A DNA stretch of 40,013 nucleotides from Bacteroidaceae bacterium (lineage in GTDB: Bacteria; Bacteroidota; Bacteroidia; Bacteroidales; Barnesiellaceae_A). Below, in pieces: positions 8,126 through 16,302 of the stretch (within the stretch, counting starts at the first letter, position 1; each line of letters opens with the position of its first letter). The stretch covers positions 1 through 40,013 of the forward strand of contig JAFQRE010000044.1 in NCBI GenBank assembly GCA_017410245.1, written 5' to 3'. The translations under genes were made by a program, and so were the position numbers. The notes beneath the pieces were generated by a model. It was not told the DNA's origin. It did no database searches and was given only the letters and a program-made list of their open reading frames with translations.

Positions 8126-9697
8126 ATGAAACACTTTTTAGCCACTCTACTCGTATTAATTTGCGCATCTATTTCTCTTGCAACACCCCCTATCATTGTT
8201 GAAAGATTGCCTCAATGGGGTGCCGAGTATTTTACCATTGTCAATACACAAGCATTTGACATCTTGAAATACGGCGACACAGAACTTATCAATGCACATA
8301 TTCCCGAAGCTAATATGGAATATTTTGTACCGGCAAGTCAGACATATCTCAATTGCCAAGTATATGGAAGCCGTTCGATGGAATCATTAATACAATTTCC
8401 CGACTTATATTATCATTATGTAGGCTTGCAACTGGGTGATGTCATTATAGAGATTGATGGCGAATCTACGCGCAATATGAGTTACGAAAGATTTTATGAG
8501 CTACTCAGCGACAATGCCAATATTGTATATCTTCGCAAGGAAACAGGCGAATTGAAACAATACAATGCTACTATAGAATGTTGCAATCACCCCGAATACT
8601 TGACTCAAAGAGGCATATACGACCTTGTTGCGCAAAGCCAAGATGCCAATCGACTTGTAACCAAAACAAACGGAACAAGAGAGAAAACCGAAATTGACAA
8701 TAAAAAGAAGTGGGGACTGACTATACTCAAAGATGACACTTACGACTGGTTCACTGCCAATACCTACGACTTTATTATTATTGGCGAGGATCCTCTCACC
8801 GACAAGGAGTTGTTGGGACACTACGAAAAAATGTTCCTTACCAACCTGCGTCGCGATAAAGACAACCCCGACATACTGATAAGCATTGCCAAGAACAGCA
8901 GTGAGCGAGTAAGCTCGACATACGTGCCACAGACCGAAACGATTGTAAACACCGGCAGTACCACCAAACCCAAATACAACTACAATGGTGCATTCAATCG
9001 ATACGAAACGGTCAATCACTACACAACTCACAAACAAGGCGGATATACCCAAACCACTACCGACACCGACATATTCTTGGAACTTGTCATACTCGATGCC
9101 AAAGCTTTGAGAACCAATCCATCTGTTCCGCCTATTATCTACCAAGCGACCTACTCGCAACATTTCACCAATATGCAAACTGCCATTTTAGATGTATATA
9201 AAAATGTATTGACTCACCTATCCGACTTCGACCCCTATATGGCTATAGATACATACAACGTAAGTTATGCCGGCTACGAAGTAGATGATAAGAACATCAT
9301 TACGAGCATCAACCCCATCAGTATGGCATACCACCACGGACTGCGACAAGGTGATGAAATCGTAAAAATAGATATGCTGACAAGCCAATTTATATATAAC
9401 TACGATACAGGTGTAATAACCTATACCGGCAAAGAGTATATTATGAGCAAAGAGCATGATTGCTGGAACAGCCGCAGCAAAACACCATTAATGGAGTTCC
9501 TCGCTAACCAAAACACTTTAGACCTAAGATTTGAATTCCGATTGATGTTTAATGGTGTGAATACCCAAAATAGGAAAATACCATTCTCAACCAATCTTTA
9601 TAAGATTACACTCAAACGCGATAATAAGAAACAAACCATCACCATTCCTTATCCGTATGACAAGATAACCTATACACACTACTATATGACCCGATAA
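8126..9697 (+). CDS. Exported protein with two PDZ-like segments
   Basis: 523 aa from the ATG at 8126, which begins a clear signal peptide (MKHFLATLLVLICASISLA). The in-frame codons back to 7940 precede the promoter and are not part of the gene. Two segments look like PDZ folds: one early (GLQLGDVIIEIDGES, about residues 95-110) and one late (ISMAYHHGLRQGDEIVKID, about 395-415). Between them is a middle region with a possible nucleoside- or hydrolase-free beta structure that I do not recognise, containing a Thr/Tyr-rich stretch (YNYNGAFNRYETVNHYTTH). No protease triad is visible, so this is probably not a DegP or CtpA enzyme. It is monocistronic and ends in a strong hairpin. Function unknown. 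Confidence 0.65.
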   Translation: MKHFLATLLVLICASISLATPPIIVERLPQWGAEYFTIVNTQAFDILKYGDTELINAHIPEANMEYFVPASQTYLNCQVYGSRSMESLIQFPDLYYHYVGLQLGDVIIEIDGESTRNMSYERFYELLSDNANIVYLRKETGELKQYNATIECCNHPEYLTQRGIYDLVAQSQDANRLVTKTNGTREKTEIDNKKKWGLTILKDDTYDWFTANTYDFIIIGEDPLTDKELLGHYEKMFLTNLRRDKDNPDILISIAKNSSERVSSTYVPQTETIVNTGSTTKPKYNYNGAFNRYETVNHYTTHKQGGYTQTTTDTDIFLELVILDAKALRTNPSVPPIIYQATYSQHFTNMQTAILDVYKNVLTHLSDFDPYMAIDTYNVSYAGYEVDDKNIITSINPISMAYHHGLRQGDEIVKIDMLTSQFIYNYDTGVITYTGKEYIMSKEHDCWNSRSKTPLMEFLANQNTLDLRFEFRLMFNGVNTQNRKIPFSTNLYKITLKRDNKKQTITIPYPYDKITYTHYYMTR

Positions 9698-9733
9698 CAA
9701 AAGCGGCGCGATATCAATCGCGCCGCTTTTGTT
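9696..9733. terminator. Bidirectional terminator
   Basis: Perfect 16-bp arms (9696-9711 and 9718-9733) around a 6-nt loop. The stem has A-rich and T-rich ends and a GCGGCGCG core. It overlaps the stop codon of the plus-strand gene and serves the convergent pectate lyase gene that ends at 9761. Confidence 0.85.
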
Positions 9734-9760
9734 ATTAATATATAGGACTTCAACAAATCA

Positions 9761-11470
9761 TTACATCAACTTGCGCACTACTACACCATCTTGAGTAACA
9801 AGACGCATAATGACCGGCTCATCGAGTGTAAAGGCAACCTCACCACTACCCTCAACCGCTCTCAGTAATGCACCGGCCAAATTGTACAAATAAACAACAG
9901 CACGACCTTCAAATCCTGCAATGACATATCTACTACCATCATAAGCAATACGCACCGACGACAATGGAACGTTCTTTACCGAGGCCGCTACATATTGCGG
10001 ATAACTCTCTGCAAGGCCCTCTCCATCGCTTTGTCCGGCTCTCACTATATCATCGACAAGGCTATGTAAATATACTTCGAGAGCTGTATATCCTGTGCCA
10101 TCATGCCACAAGTTAGAGGCATCACCGGCATCATTTGGATCAAGATTATTGGCAGTTTCCCACTCATCGGGGATACCATCTTCATCACTATCCATTGGAG
10201 CCTCGGCCGATAACAATTGGCTCCAGCCTCCCACATCTGATGTCTTGTCTATTATACCATAAGCACCTGTAGATGAACCAATATATGTATAGTTGCCATT
10301 TAATATTTCACCGGCTATACGCGCATCTTGAGTATCGCGACTGAGCGATGCCCCGGCATAAGCTAGCACTTTGTCATAGGCAACAGTCGCTGTATGTGTT
10401 GTCACATCACCGGCTTCAAAAGGCACTTCGGCTCTGATACCCTCATCGGGTAGGGCTGCATTTTTGGTGTTGGGGTGGATACCATTCCAATTGTCGGCAT
10501 TGGTAGCATTGACCTTGTCAAGATTGTCCTGCACATTGTCATACTGCGATGTACCATCTACATAGTTACCATCTACATAGAATGTACCCCACACGCCTTT
10601 GGGTTGCTGATTGGTGCCATCATCGGCATTGGGTTGGAAAATACGCGCTACAATAGAGCTCTTGGTTGCAGGTCCGGGTTTGTAATAATTATTGACAAAA
10701 TTGTATGCACCGCCCTCTCCTGCATATCCGCTATTGCTACCCCAATTATATATAACATTGTTGCGAAAATCGACTTGCTCAACATCGGGTTGGTTGCTAT
10801 AACGACTGCCACACATACGCGGATTACGGCTATCATGATGTGCCAATATATTGTGATGGAACGAAGCCTTCTTCCCGCCCCATATACCGCCATAGCCATG
10901 GTTACCCTTGACATGGGTGCTGGCACGAAGGCTCTCGGCTATAAAGCACCACTGCATAGTAAAGTTGGTATTGTCGTAAAACGAAGCACACTCATCGGTA
11001 CTGAAACTCATCGAGCAGTGGTCAATAATGATATTGCTGTGGCGCTGTCCCTCCATGGCATCGCAGGCTTCGGCCTCCAACTCGCCAAGGCGACATCGTA
11101 TAAAACGCACTATCACATTATCGGCATCTATCTTCAACTGATAGTCTTTCAGGCATATACCATCGCCCGGAGCTGTTTGTCCGGCTATTGTTATATCGCC
11201 CGACGAAATGACCAAATCGCTCTGCAACTCTATAGTACCCGACACATCAAATACGATAGTACGCACACCCGACTTACGCACAGCATAGCGTAAAGTACCT
11301 TTTGAGCCATCATCGGTAAGTTTTGTTACATGGTACACCTTTCCTCCACGACCACCGGTAGTGGTATATCGGGCGTGACCCTCGGCTCCGGGAAATGCCG
11401 GAGTTGTTTGAGCCGACACTACACACGAAGCCAACACTACAGCCAACAATAATATCCAATTCCTCAACAT
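9761..11470 (-). CDS. Pectate lyase, PL1 family, with C-terminal tail domain
   Basis: 569-aa exported polysaccharide lyase that should cut homogalacturonan by beta-elimination. A signal peptide covers residues 1-20 (ending VVSA-Q). The parallel beta-helix follows: FPGAEGHARYTTTGGRGGKVYHV at the N-terminus, ITIAGQTAPGDGI, IIIDHCSMSFSTDE and HHDSRNPR, whose Arg (about residue 215 or 218) is the likely catalytic base of the family. A DSDEDGIPDEWE calcium-binding-like element follows near residue 430. The last 65 residues (VYLYNLAGALL ... VVRKLM) resemble the Por/T9SS C-terminal sorting domain. It lies 71 nt downstream of the MFS transporter gene on the same strand. The second PL1 (14476-15909) is a paralogue without the tail. 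Confidence 0.88.
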   Translation of the reverse strand: MLRNWILLLAVVLASCVVSAQTTPAFPGAEGHARYTTTGGRGGKVYHVTKLTDDGSKGTLRYAVRKSGVRTIVFDVSGTIELQSDLVISSGDITIAGQTAPGDGICLKDYQLKIDADNVIVRFIRCRLGELEAEACDAMEGQRHSNIIIDHCSMSFSTDECASFYDNTNFTMQWCFIAESLRASTHVKGNHGYGGIWGGKKASFHHNILAHHDSRNPRMCGSRYSNQPDVEQVDFRNNVIYNWGSNSGYAGEGGAYNFVNNYYKPGPATKSSIVARIFQPNADDGTNQQPKGVWGTFYVDGNYVDGTSQYDNVQDNLDKVNATNADNWNGIHPNTKNAALPDEGIRAEVPFEAGDVTTHTATVAYDKVLAYAGASLSRDTQDARIAGEILNGNYTYIGSSTGAYGIIDKTSDVGGWSQLLSAEAPMDSDEDGIPDEWETANNLDPNDAGDASNLWHDGTGYTALEVYLHSLVDDIVRAGQSDGEGLAESYPQYVAASVKNVPLSSVRIAYDGSRYVIAGFEGRAVVYLYNLAGALLRAVEGSGEVAFTLDEPVIMRLVTQDGVVVRKLM

Positions 11471-11485
11471 ACGTTATATTCTATA

Positions 11486-11525
11486 CAAAGACCGATGAGA
11501 CATCATAGCGTCACACCGGTCTTTG
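11486..11525 (-). terminator. Hairpin between the transporter and pectate lyase genes
   Basis: Arms CAAAGACCG (11486-11494) and CGGTCTTTG (11517-11525) pair perfectly over 22 nt. On the minus strand it follows the stop of the transporter (11542) and ends 15 nt before the pectate lyase ATG. The T-tract is weak, so it could be a partial terminator that lowers lyase expression, or an mRNA-processing stem. Confidence 0.5.
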
Positions 11526-11541
11526 GGTATTTATAATCAAA

Positions 11542-12987
11542 TTATTTTACCACAATAGGTTTGTATTGAGGCACAAGCGTCTTCATCACTATCCAACCTA
11601 TGAGATAGGCCACTGCACACACGCAGAAAATAATGAAATATCCCGACTCTACACCTTCAAATCCCATAAGTTGCATATTGGTATCGGCTGCATGGTCAAA
11701 GAGTACACCCGACAATTTATTTATCAAGAACGAGCCTACACCACCTGCCATACCACCTATACCGGTAATAGTGGCTACTGCACTCTTGGGGAACATATCT
11801 CCTACGGTCGAGAAGATGTTGGCACTCCACGATTGGTGAGCTGCTCCGGCAATACCAATAATAATAACAGGAAACCACACCGAGTATGCACCCAACGGTT
11901 GTGCAAAGAGCGCCAACAAAGGGAAGAATGCAAAAATAAGCATGGCACGCATACGAGCGGCATAGGGGTCCATGCCGGTCTTGTTCATAATGATAGATGG
12001 TAGCTTACCGCCATAGATAGACAAGAGCGTGATAGCATACAATACAAATATGAGAGTCATTCCCATAAGACTATCGGAGGTATATCCATACACATCACTG
12101 ATGTAGGCGGGAGTCCAGAATAAGAAGAACCACCACACACCATCGGTCATAAACTTACCAAAGGCAAAGGCCCACGTTTGCTTGAAACCAAGACATTGCA
12201 AGAACGACAACTTCTTCTCACCACCGGTTTCGGCTACAGGCTCTTCATCTCCATCTTGATTGATATACTCAAGCTCGGCCTTATTTACAAACTTACTCTT
12301 CTCGGGGGCATCATACAGGAACACCCAAAATCCCATCCATATAAATCCGAGCGCACCTATGATGATGAAAGCTGCCTCCCAGCCACCGCCCCAACCAATG
12401 CTTTTGAAGTAGCTGGCAATGGTAGGAATAGTAAGCGGCGCAACAAGAGCTCCCACTGTTGCACCTGCATTAAAGATACTTGTAGCATAAGCACGGTCTT
12501 TCTTAGGGAAGTACTCGGCAGTAACTTTAATGGCTGCAGGGAAGTTGCCGGCCTCACCCACTGCAAGTATAAATCGAGCAGCTATGAAGTAATATACACT
12601 GATGGTAGAGATACTCAGTGCCAATGTTCCTGTTGCACTTATCATATCGGTCACACTACCCAATCCGCAAGTGTATTGTGTAGCAACACCACAAACAGCA
12701 TGGAGACATGCTCCCAACGACCACACTCCGATAGCCCAGAGATAACCCTTCTTGGTACCCATCCAATCTACAAAACGGCCGGCGAAAAGCATACTCACAG
12801 CATAGAAGATAGAGAACCATGCAGTAATGTTACCATAGTCTTCATTGGTCCAGTGAAACTCAGGTGCAATAAAATCTTTCCATGTGAGCGACAAAACCTG
12901 TCGGTCGAGATAATTGACAGTTGTGGCAATAAAAAGCATGAGGCACATTACCCACCTGAAATTTGTCATCTTTTGATTTTTATCCAT
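11542..12987 (-). CDS. MFS hexuronate-type transporter (ExuT/ACS family)
   Basis: 481-aa inner-membrane transporter from the ATG at 12987 (an upstream in-frame ATG at 13029 lies just downstream of the promoter but would add a non-membrane tail). About 12 membrane helices are visible. The first loop reads TTVNYLDRQVLSL, then the MFS motif GRFVDWMGTKKGYLWAIG, and a cytoplasmic loop with FLYDAPEKSKFV; these are typical of the anion:cation symporter branch that includes the galacturonate/glucuronate carrier ExuT. The adjacent pectate lyases and GH105 support uptake of galacturonate or an unsaturated derivative. Co-directional with the PL1 gene downstream. Substrate is inferred from context. Confidence 0.85.
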   Translation of the reverse strand: MDKNQKMTNFRWVMCLMLFIATTVNYLDRQVLSLTWKDFIAPEFHWTNEDYGNITAWFSIFYAVSMLFAGRFVDWMGTKKGYLWAIGVWSLGACLHAVCGVATQYTCGLGSVTDMISATGTLALSISTISVYYFIAARFILAVGEAGNFPAAIKVTAEYFPKKDRAYATSIFNAGATVGALVAPLTIPTIASYFKSIGWGGGWEAAFIIIGALGFIWMGFWVFLYDAPEKSKFVNKAELEYINQDGDEEPVAETGGEKKLSFLQCLGFKQTWAFAFGKFMTDGVWWFFLFWTPAYISDVYGYTSDSLMGMTLIFVLYAITLLSIYGGKLPSIIMNKTGMDPYAARMRAMLIFAFFPLLALFAQPLGAYSVWFPVIIIGIAGAAHQSWSANIFSTVGDMFPKSAVATITGIGGMAGGVGSFLINKLSGVLFDHAADTNMQLMGFEGVESGYFIIFCVCAVAYLIGWIVMKTLVPQYKPIVVK

Positions 12988-13042
12988 AATAGATGATTTA
13001 ATGGTATTGAAAATTAGGTTTATTTGCACAAAATACTGGCAA

Positions 13043-13074
13043 CAAAATTAACAACTATAATCCGATAAAACAAA
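13043..13074 (-). promoter_or_regulatory. Promoter of the hexuronate transporter gene
   Basis: On the minus strand TTTG (13071-13074) is 20 nt upstream of TAATTTTG (13043-13050), a full match to the Bacteroidetes promoter pattern. The leader to the ATG at 12987 would be about 52 nt. Confidence 0.6.
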
Positions 13075-13091
13075 TAAATAGAGAGCTAACG

Positions 13092-13124
13092 ATTGTGCTA
13101 TTAAGACAAATTTCCGTATTTTTG
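13092..13124 (+). promoter_or_regulatory. Promoter of the GH105 gene
   Basis: ATTG (13092-13095) is 21 nt upstream of TATTTTTG (13117-13124). It diverges from the transporter promoter, and the two -33 elements are only about 18 nt apart, so one regulator could control both. The leader is about 90 nt. Confidence 0.5.
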
Positions 13125-13218
13125 TTGCATTATTTTGCGAATAATAGTTGCAATTTTTATCTTCGCAAAAGATTATAAATCATTCGACATACAACACCTA
13201 TATACACCTCGATATATC

Positions 13219-14421
13219 ATGAAAAAGCTACTAACTGCTACTGTAACAGGTATCATTGCACTATGTGCAAGCGCATTATGCTATGCTCAATCATCTACCT
13301 CGTGGGCTGTACGCATGGTAGAGAGCGAAATAGCACGCAATCCCCAAGCATGGCAACTCGACTTTCAACCCAAGCTGAAATGGGACTATTGCCATGGACT
13401 CGAACTACGAGCCATGCTATATGTAGCCGATAAATACAGCCGTGACGACATACGCCAATATGCACTATCCTACGCCGATACGATGGTCAATGCCGATGGC
13501 AGTATTAAGAAATATAAAATTACCGATTATTCACTCGACCGCATCAACTCGGGTAAATACCTATTTGATGTCTACGACCTCACTGGCGAAGAGCGCTACA
13601 AGAAGGCTCTCGACTTACTCCGCAGCCAATTTGACAAGCAACCTCGCAATGCCGATGGCGGATTTTGGCACAAGAAAATATACCCCCACCAAGTATGGCT
13701 CGATGGAGTGTATATGGGTAGCCCGTTTTTGGCCGAATATGCCTCTCGTTATGAAAGTGGACAACAACAAGCCACCGACTATGCCGATGTCATCAATCAA
13801 ATGGTAATGGCCTCATACCGCACCTATGACTATGAGTCGCGCCTCTACCGACATGCCTGCGATGTGAGCCGTCAGATGTTCTGGTGTGACCCCATTTCGG
13901 GACAATCGAAACACTGTTGGGGACGTGCGTTGGGCTGGTATGCCATGGCTATTGTCGATAACCTCGACATACTACCTGCCAATTGTCCCGACCGACAAAA
14001 GGCTGTTGATATAATGATACACATTGCTCGTCAATTGGAACGCTATGCCGACACAGAGACCGGCTTGTGGTATCAGGTAATGGACCGTAGTGGAGACCAA
14101 GGCAACTACTTAGAGGCATCGGCTTCATGTATGTTCACCTATGCTCTATACAAGGGTGTGCGCATAGGCATTCTACCTTCGCACTATCTTACCATTGCCA
14201 ACAAAGCATGGGAAGGTATTCTCAACCGTTTTATCAAAATAGATGACAAAGGGTTGGTTAATATTACCGAAGTATGTGCAGTAGCCGGATTGGGTGGCAA
14301 AAACAACCGACCCGGAGACTATGAATACTACATCAACGAAACCAAGCGCGATAACGATGCCAAGGCCGTAGGCCCGTTTATCCTTACAGCATTGGAGGTA
14401 GAATACCTACAAGAGCAATAA
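13219..14421 (+). CDS. GH105 unsaturated uronyl hydrolase (YteR-like)
   Basis: 400 aa from the ATG at 13219, which starts the signal peptide MKKLLTATVTG...ALCYA-Q; the codons before it have no signal. It has the (alpha/alpha)6-barrel motifs of GH105: WDYCHGLELRAM (residues 55-66), DGGFWHKKIYPHQVWLDG with the catalytic Asp162, and YMGSPFLAEYA. This Asp corresponds to Asp143 of YteR. GH105 enzymes hydrate the unsaturated uronic acid at the end of oligosaccharides made by lyases. Length is normal for the family. It lies 54 nt upstream of the second pectate lyase and diverges from the transporter, consistent with one pectin locus. Substrate could be unsaturated galacturonyl or rhamnogalacturonyl oligomers. 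Confidence 0.88.
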   Translation: MKKLLTATVTGIIALCASALCYAQSSTSWAVRMVESEIARNPQAWQLDFQPKLKWDYCHGLELRAMLYVADKYSRDDIRQYALSYADTMVNADGSIKKYKITDYSLDRINSGKYLFDVYDLTGEERYKKALDLLRSQFDKQPRNADGGFWHKKIYPHQVWLDGVYMGSPFLAEYASRYESGQQQATDYADVINQMVMASYRTYDYESRLYRHACDVSRQMFWCDPISGQSKHCWGRALGWYAMAIVDNLDILPANCPDRQKAVDIMIHIARQLERYADTETGLWYQVMDRSGDQGNYLEASASCMFTYALYKGVRIGILPSHYLTIANKAWEGILNRFIKIDDKGLVNITEVCAVAGLGGKNNRPGDYEYYINETKRDNDAKAVGPFILTALEVEYLQEQ

Positions 14422-14475
14422 ACCTTTATCGCACAACCGAGTCTAACGCAATATCAATGAAATAAAGTAGATACA

Positions 14476-15909
14476 ATGAGAAACAAGATTATATGCTTGC
14501 TGTGCGCTTTAGTAGCCACAAGTGGTGCATGGGCACAAGATAACAAAACACCGGCGTTTCCGGGTGCCGAAGGATATGGCAAATATACCAGCGGAGGCCG
14601 AGGTGGAAAAGTATATATTGTGACCTCGCTCGAAGACTATGACAAGGACGAAACCCCTATCGATGGCACCCTACGTCGTGCTGTCGAGAAGAAAGGTTGT
14701 CGCACCGTGGTATTTGCCGTTGCCGGCAACATCATGCTCAAGCGTAAACTCGACATAACCAAGGACAGCATAACAATAGCCGGACAAACAGCCCCCACAC
14801 CCGGCATTTGTGTAGGAGGTCACCCAGTACGCATCAAGGCCAATAATGTCATCATACGCTATATGCGTTTTCGCATGGGCGACATCAATCAAGACGAAGA
14901 CGATGCCTTGCAGAGTACTGCATCTACAACCAAAGGTACATTCAACGACATTATCATAGACCACTGTTCGGTAAGTTGGAGTACCGACGAGTGCGCATCG
15001 TTCTATGGCAATGAACGACTCACATTCCAATGGAACATAGTTTCAGAGAGCCTTCGCAACAGCATTCACGGTAAGGGTGAGCACGGATATGGTGGTATAT
15101 GGGGTGGCAAAGGTGCCTCTTATCACCACAACCTATTGGCACACCACGACAGCCGAAATCCTCGTTTCGACCACCCGGGAGTGACCGATATAACAGGCGT
15201 AGTGGACTTCCGCAACAATGTCATCTACAACTGGGGCAATAACAGTTCGTATGGCGGACAATGTCGCACCATCAACATTGTCAACAACTACTACAAACCC
15301 GGCCCTGCTACAGCCAAAAGCAAACGCAATCGCATCTTTGCACCCGAGTCGGGCATCAACGACAAGCACTACGGATATGGCCAATACTACGTCAATGGCA
15401 ACTTTATGGTAGGCGATAAGGCCGTATCAAAAAACAATTGGGCCGGAGGTGTACAACAAATCAAAAAAGACATCGATCCTCTTGTGTTTAGCTACGACAC
15501 CATTCGCATGAAAGAGCCTTTCCCCTATGCCAATCTGCCTTTTACCGATGCCGAGGTTGCATACGAGCAAGTACTCAATTATGTAGGAGCTTCGCTATAT
15601 CGCGACGAGATAGATAGCCGCATCATTCAAGAGGTGCGCAAAGGCAAAGCCACCTTTGGCACAAAAGGTATCATCGATAGTCAAGAGCAAGTAGGTGGAT
15701 TTCCGGCATTGGAGCAAATAGGCATGCCCGAGTTTGACACCGACCTTGATGGAATGCCCGATGTATGGGAAACCGCCAACGGACTCAACCCCGAGAACAA
15801 AAAAGATGGCGCACAATACAAGCTATCGCAACAATACACCAACCTTGAGGTATATCTCAACTCGCTCGTTCCCGCCGAGGCTATGGAGATAACCCCCTCA
15901 AAAAAATAA
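14476..15909 (+). CDS. Pectate lyase, PL1 family, without sorting tail
   Basis: 477-aa exported beta-helix lyase with a signal peptide ending about residue 20 (GAWA-QDN). It shares with the first PL1 of this locus the start TPAFPGAEGYGKY, GGRGGKVYIV, ITIAGQTAPTPGI, IIIDHCSVSWSTDE, HGYGGIWGGK and HHDSRNPR (Arg227/230, likely catalytic). The DTDLDGMPDVWE element near residue 415 is again calcium-binding-like. The protein ends at EITPSKK with no T9SS-like tail, so it is probably periplasmic or otherwise placed differently from its paralogue. It is in the same transcript as GH105 and ends with a clear terminator. Confidence 0.88.
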   Translation: MRNKIICLLCALVATSGAWAQDNKTPAFPGAEGYGKYTSGGRGGKVYIVTSLEDYDKDETPIDGTLRRAVEKKGCRTVVFAVAGNIMLKRKLDITKDSITIAGQTAPTPGICVGGHPVRIKANNVIIRYMRFRMGDINQDEDDALQSTASTTKGTFNDIIIDHCSVSWSTDECASFYGNERLTFQWNIVSESLRNSIHGKGEHGYGGIWGGKGASYHHNLLAHHDSRNPRFDHPGVTDITGVVDFRNNVIYNWGNNSSYGGQCRTINIVNNYYKPGPATAKSKRNRIFAPESGINDKHYGYGQYYVNGNFMVGDKAVSKNNWAGGVQQIKKDIDPLVFSYDTIRMKEPFPYANLPFTDAEVAYEQVLNYVGASLYRDEIDSRIIQEVRKGKATFGTKGIIDSQEQVGGFPALEQIGMPEFDTDLDGMPDVWETANGLNPENKKDGAQYKLSQQYTNLEVYLNSLVPAEAMEITPSKK

Positions 15910-15943
15910 CCACAACACAAGAATAACATATAGCTAAATAACG

Positions 15944-15969
15944 AAGTCCCGATATTAAAGTCGGGACTT
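15944..15969 (+). terminator. Terminator of the GH105-pectate lyase operon
   Basis: Arms AAGTCCCGA (15944-15952) and TCGGGACTT (15961-15969) pair over an 8-nt loop and are followed by TTTGTTT. Confidence 0.8.
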
Positions 15970-16041
15970 TTGTTTATTATAACGATCCTTTTCACACTAC
16001 TTCAATTAGCAAGCAAACAAATAATTTTCGGGATTATAACC

Positions 16042-16071
16042 TTTGACTTAAAAGAAAAACTGCTACCTTTG
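16042..16071 (+). promoter_or_regulatory. Promoter upstream of the structured leader and HTH gene
   Basis: TTTG (16042-16045) is 18 nt upstream of TACCTTTG (16064-16071). Transcription would begin near 16076 and give a leader of about 225 nt before the HTH gene. This stretch 15970-16165 holds no gene. Confidence 0.55.
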
Positions 16072-16165
16072 TGTTGACAAACCCCCAAAAACTGCAAATA
16101 AAAGAAAGACAACAAAGAAATAAAACATACGACATATTAGTATAGAACTTAAAGACTGATTTCTC

Positions 16166-16289
16166 TCATCTGAAAACCGCCAAATTGAAAGAACACGAGA
16201 ATAAGCCTCTTACAAATGTTCATACCTGTACAAGGTGTGAGCTATTTGCGCTTATCGGTGTTCAAGGTGCTTGGCGGTACCACAGATGA
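16166..16289 (+). ncRNA. Rod-shaped structured RNA upstream of the HTH gene
   Basis: Six nested perfect helices span 124 nt: TCATCTG 16166-16172 with CAGATGA 16283-16289; ACCGCCAA 16176-16183 with TTGGCGGT 16271-16278; GAACAC 16191-16196 with GTGTTC 16258-16263; ATAAGC 16201-16206 with GCTTAT 16250-16255; CAAAT 16213-16217 with ATTTG 16244-16248; ACCT 16224-16227 with AGGT 16233-16236 closing a GTACA loop. The second and third helices flank a symmetric 7x7 internal loop. It lies downstream of a good promoter and ends 13 nt before the first possible start of the HTH gene. No U-tract follows, so it looks like a leader RNA rather than a free sRNA. I do not match it to a known riboswitch; a 6S-like rod is possible but unproven. 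Confidence 0.6.
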
Positions 16290-16299
16290 AGATATGTAG
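16216..16299 (+). CDS. Possible 27-aa leader peptide ORF
   Basis: ATG at 16216 to TAG at 16297-16299 encodes a 27-aa peptide beginning MFIPVQGVSYLRL and ending GGTTDEDM. It overlaps the right half of the structured RNA, and its stop is only 3 nt before the ATG at 16303 of the HTH reading frame, which would allow translational coupling. There is no clear ribosome-binding site. It may be only a chance ORF. Confidence 0.25.
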   Translation: MFIPVQGVSYLRLSVFKVLGGTTDEDM

Positions 16300-16302
16300 C
16301 AG

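Noticed and set aside
10475..11293. 272-aa plus-strand frame inside the PL1 gene
   Set aside because: It is an antisense shadow of the beta-helix coding region; its composition is low-complexity Ile/Thr and no domain is visible.
13135..13218. N-terminal extension of the GH105 gene
   Set aside because: The real signal peptide begins at 13219, so the upstream codons are probably untranslated leader.
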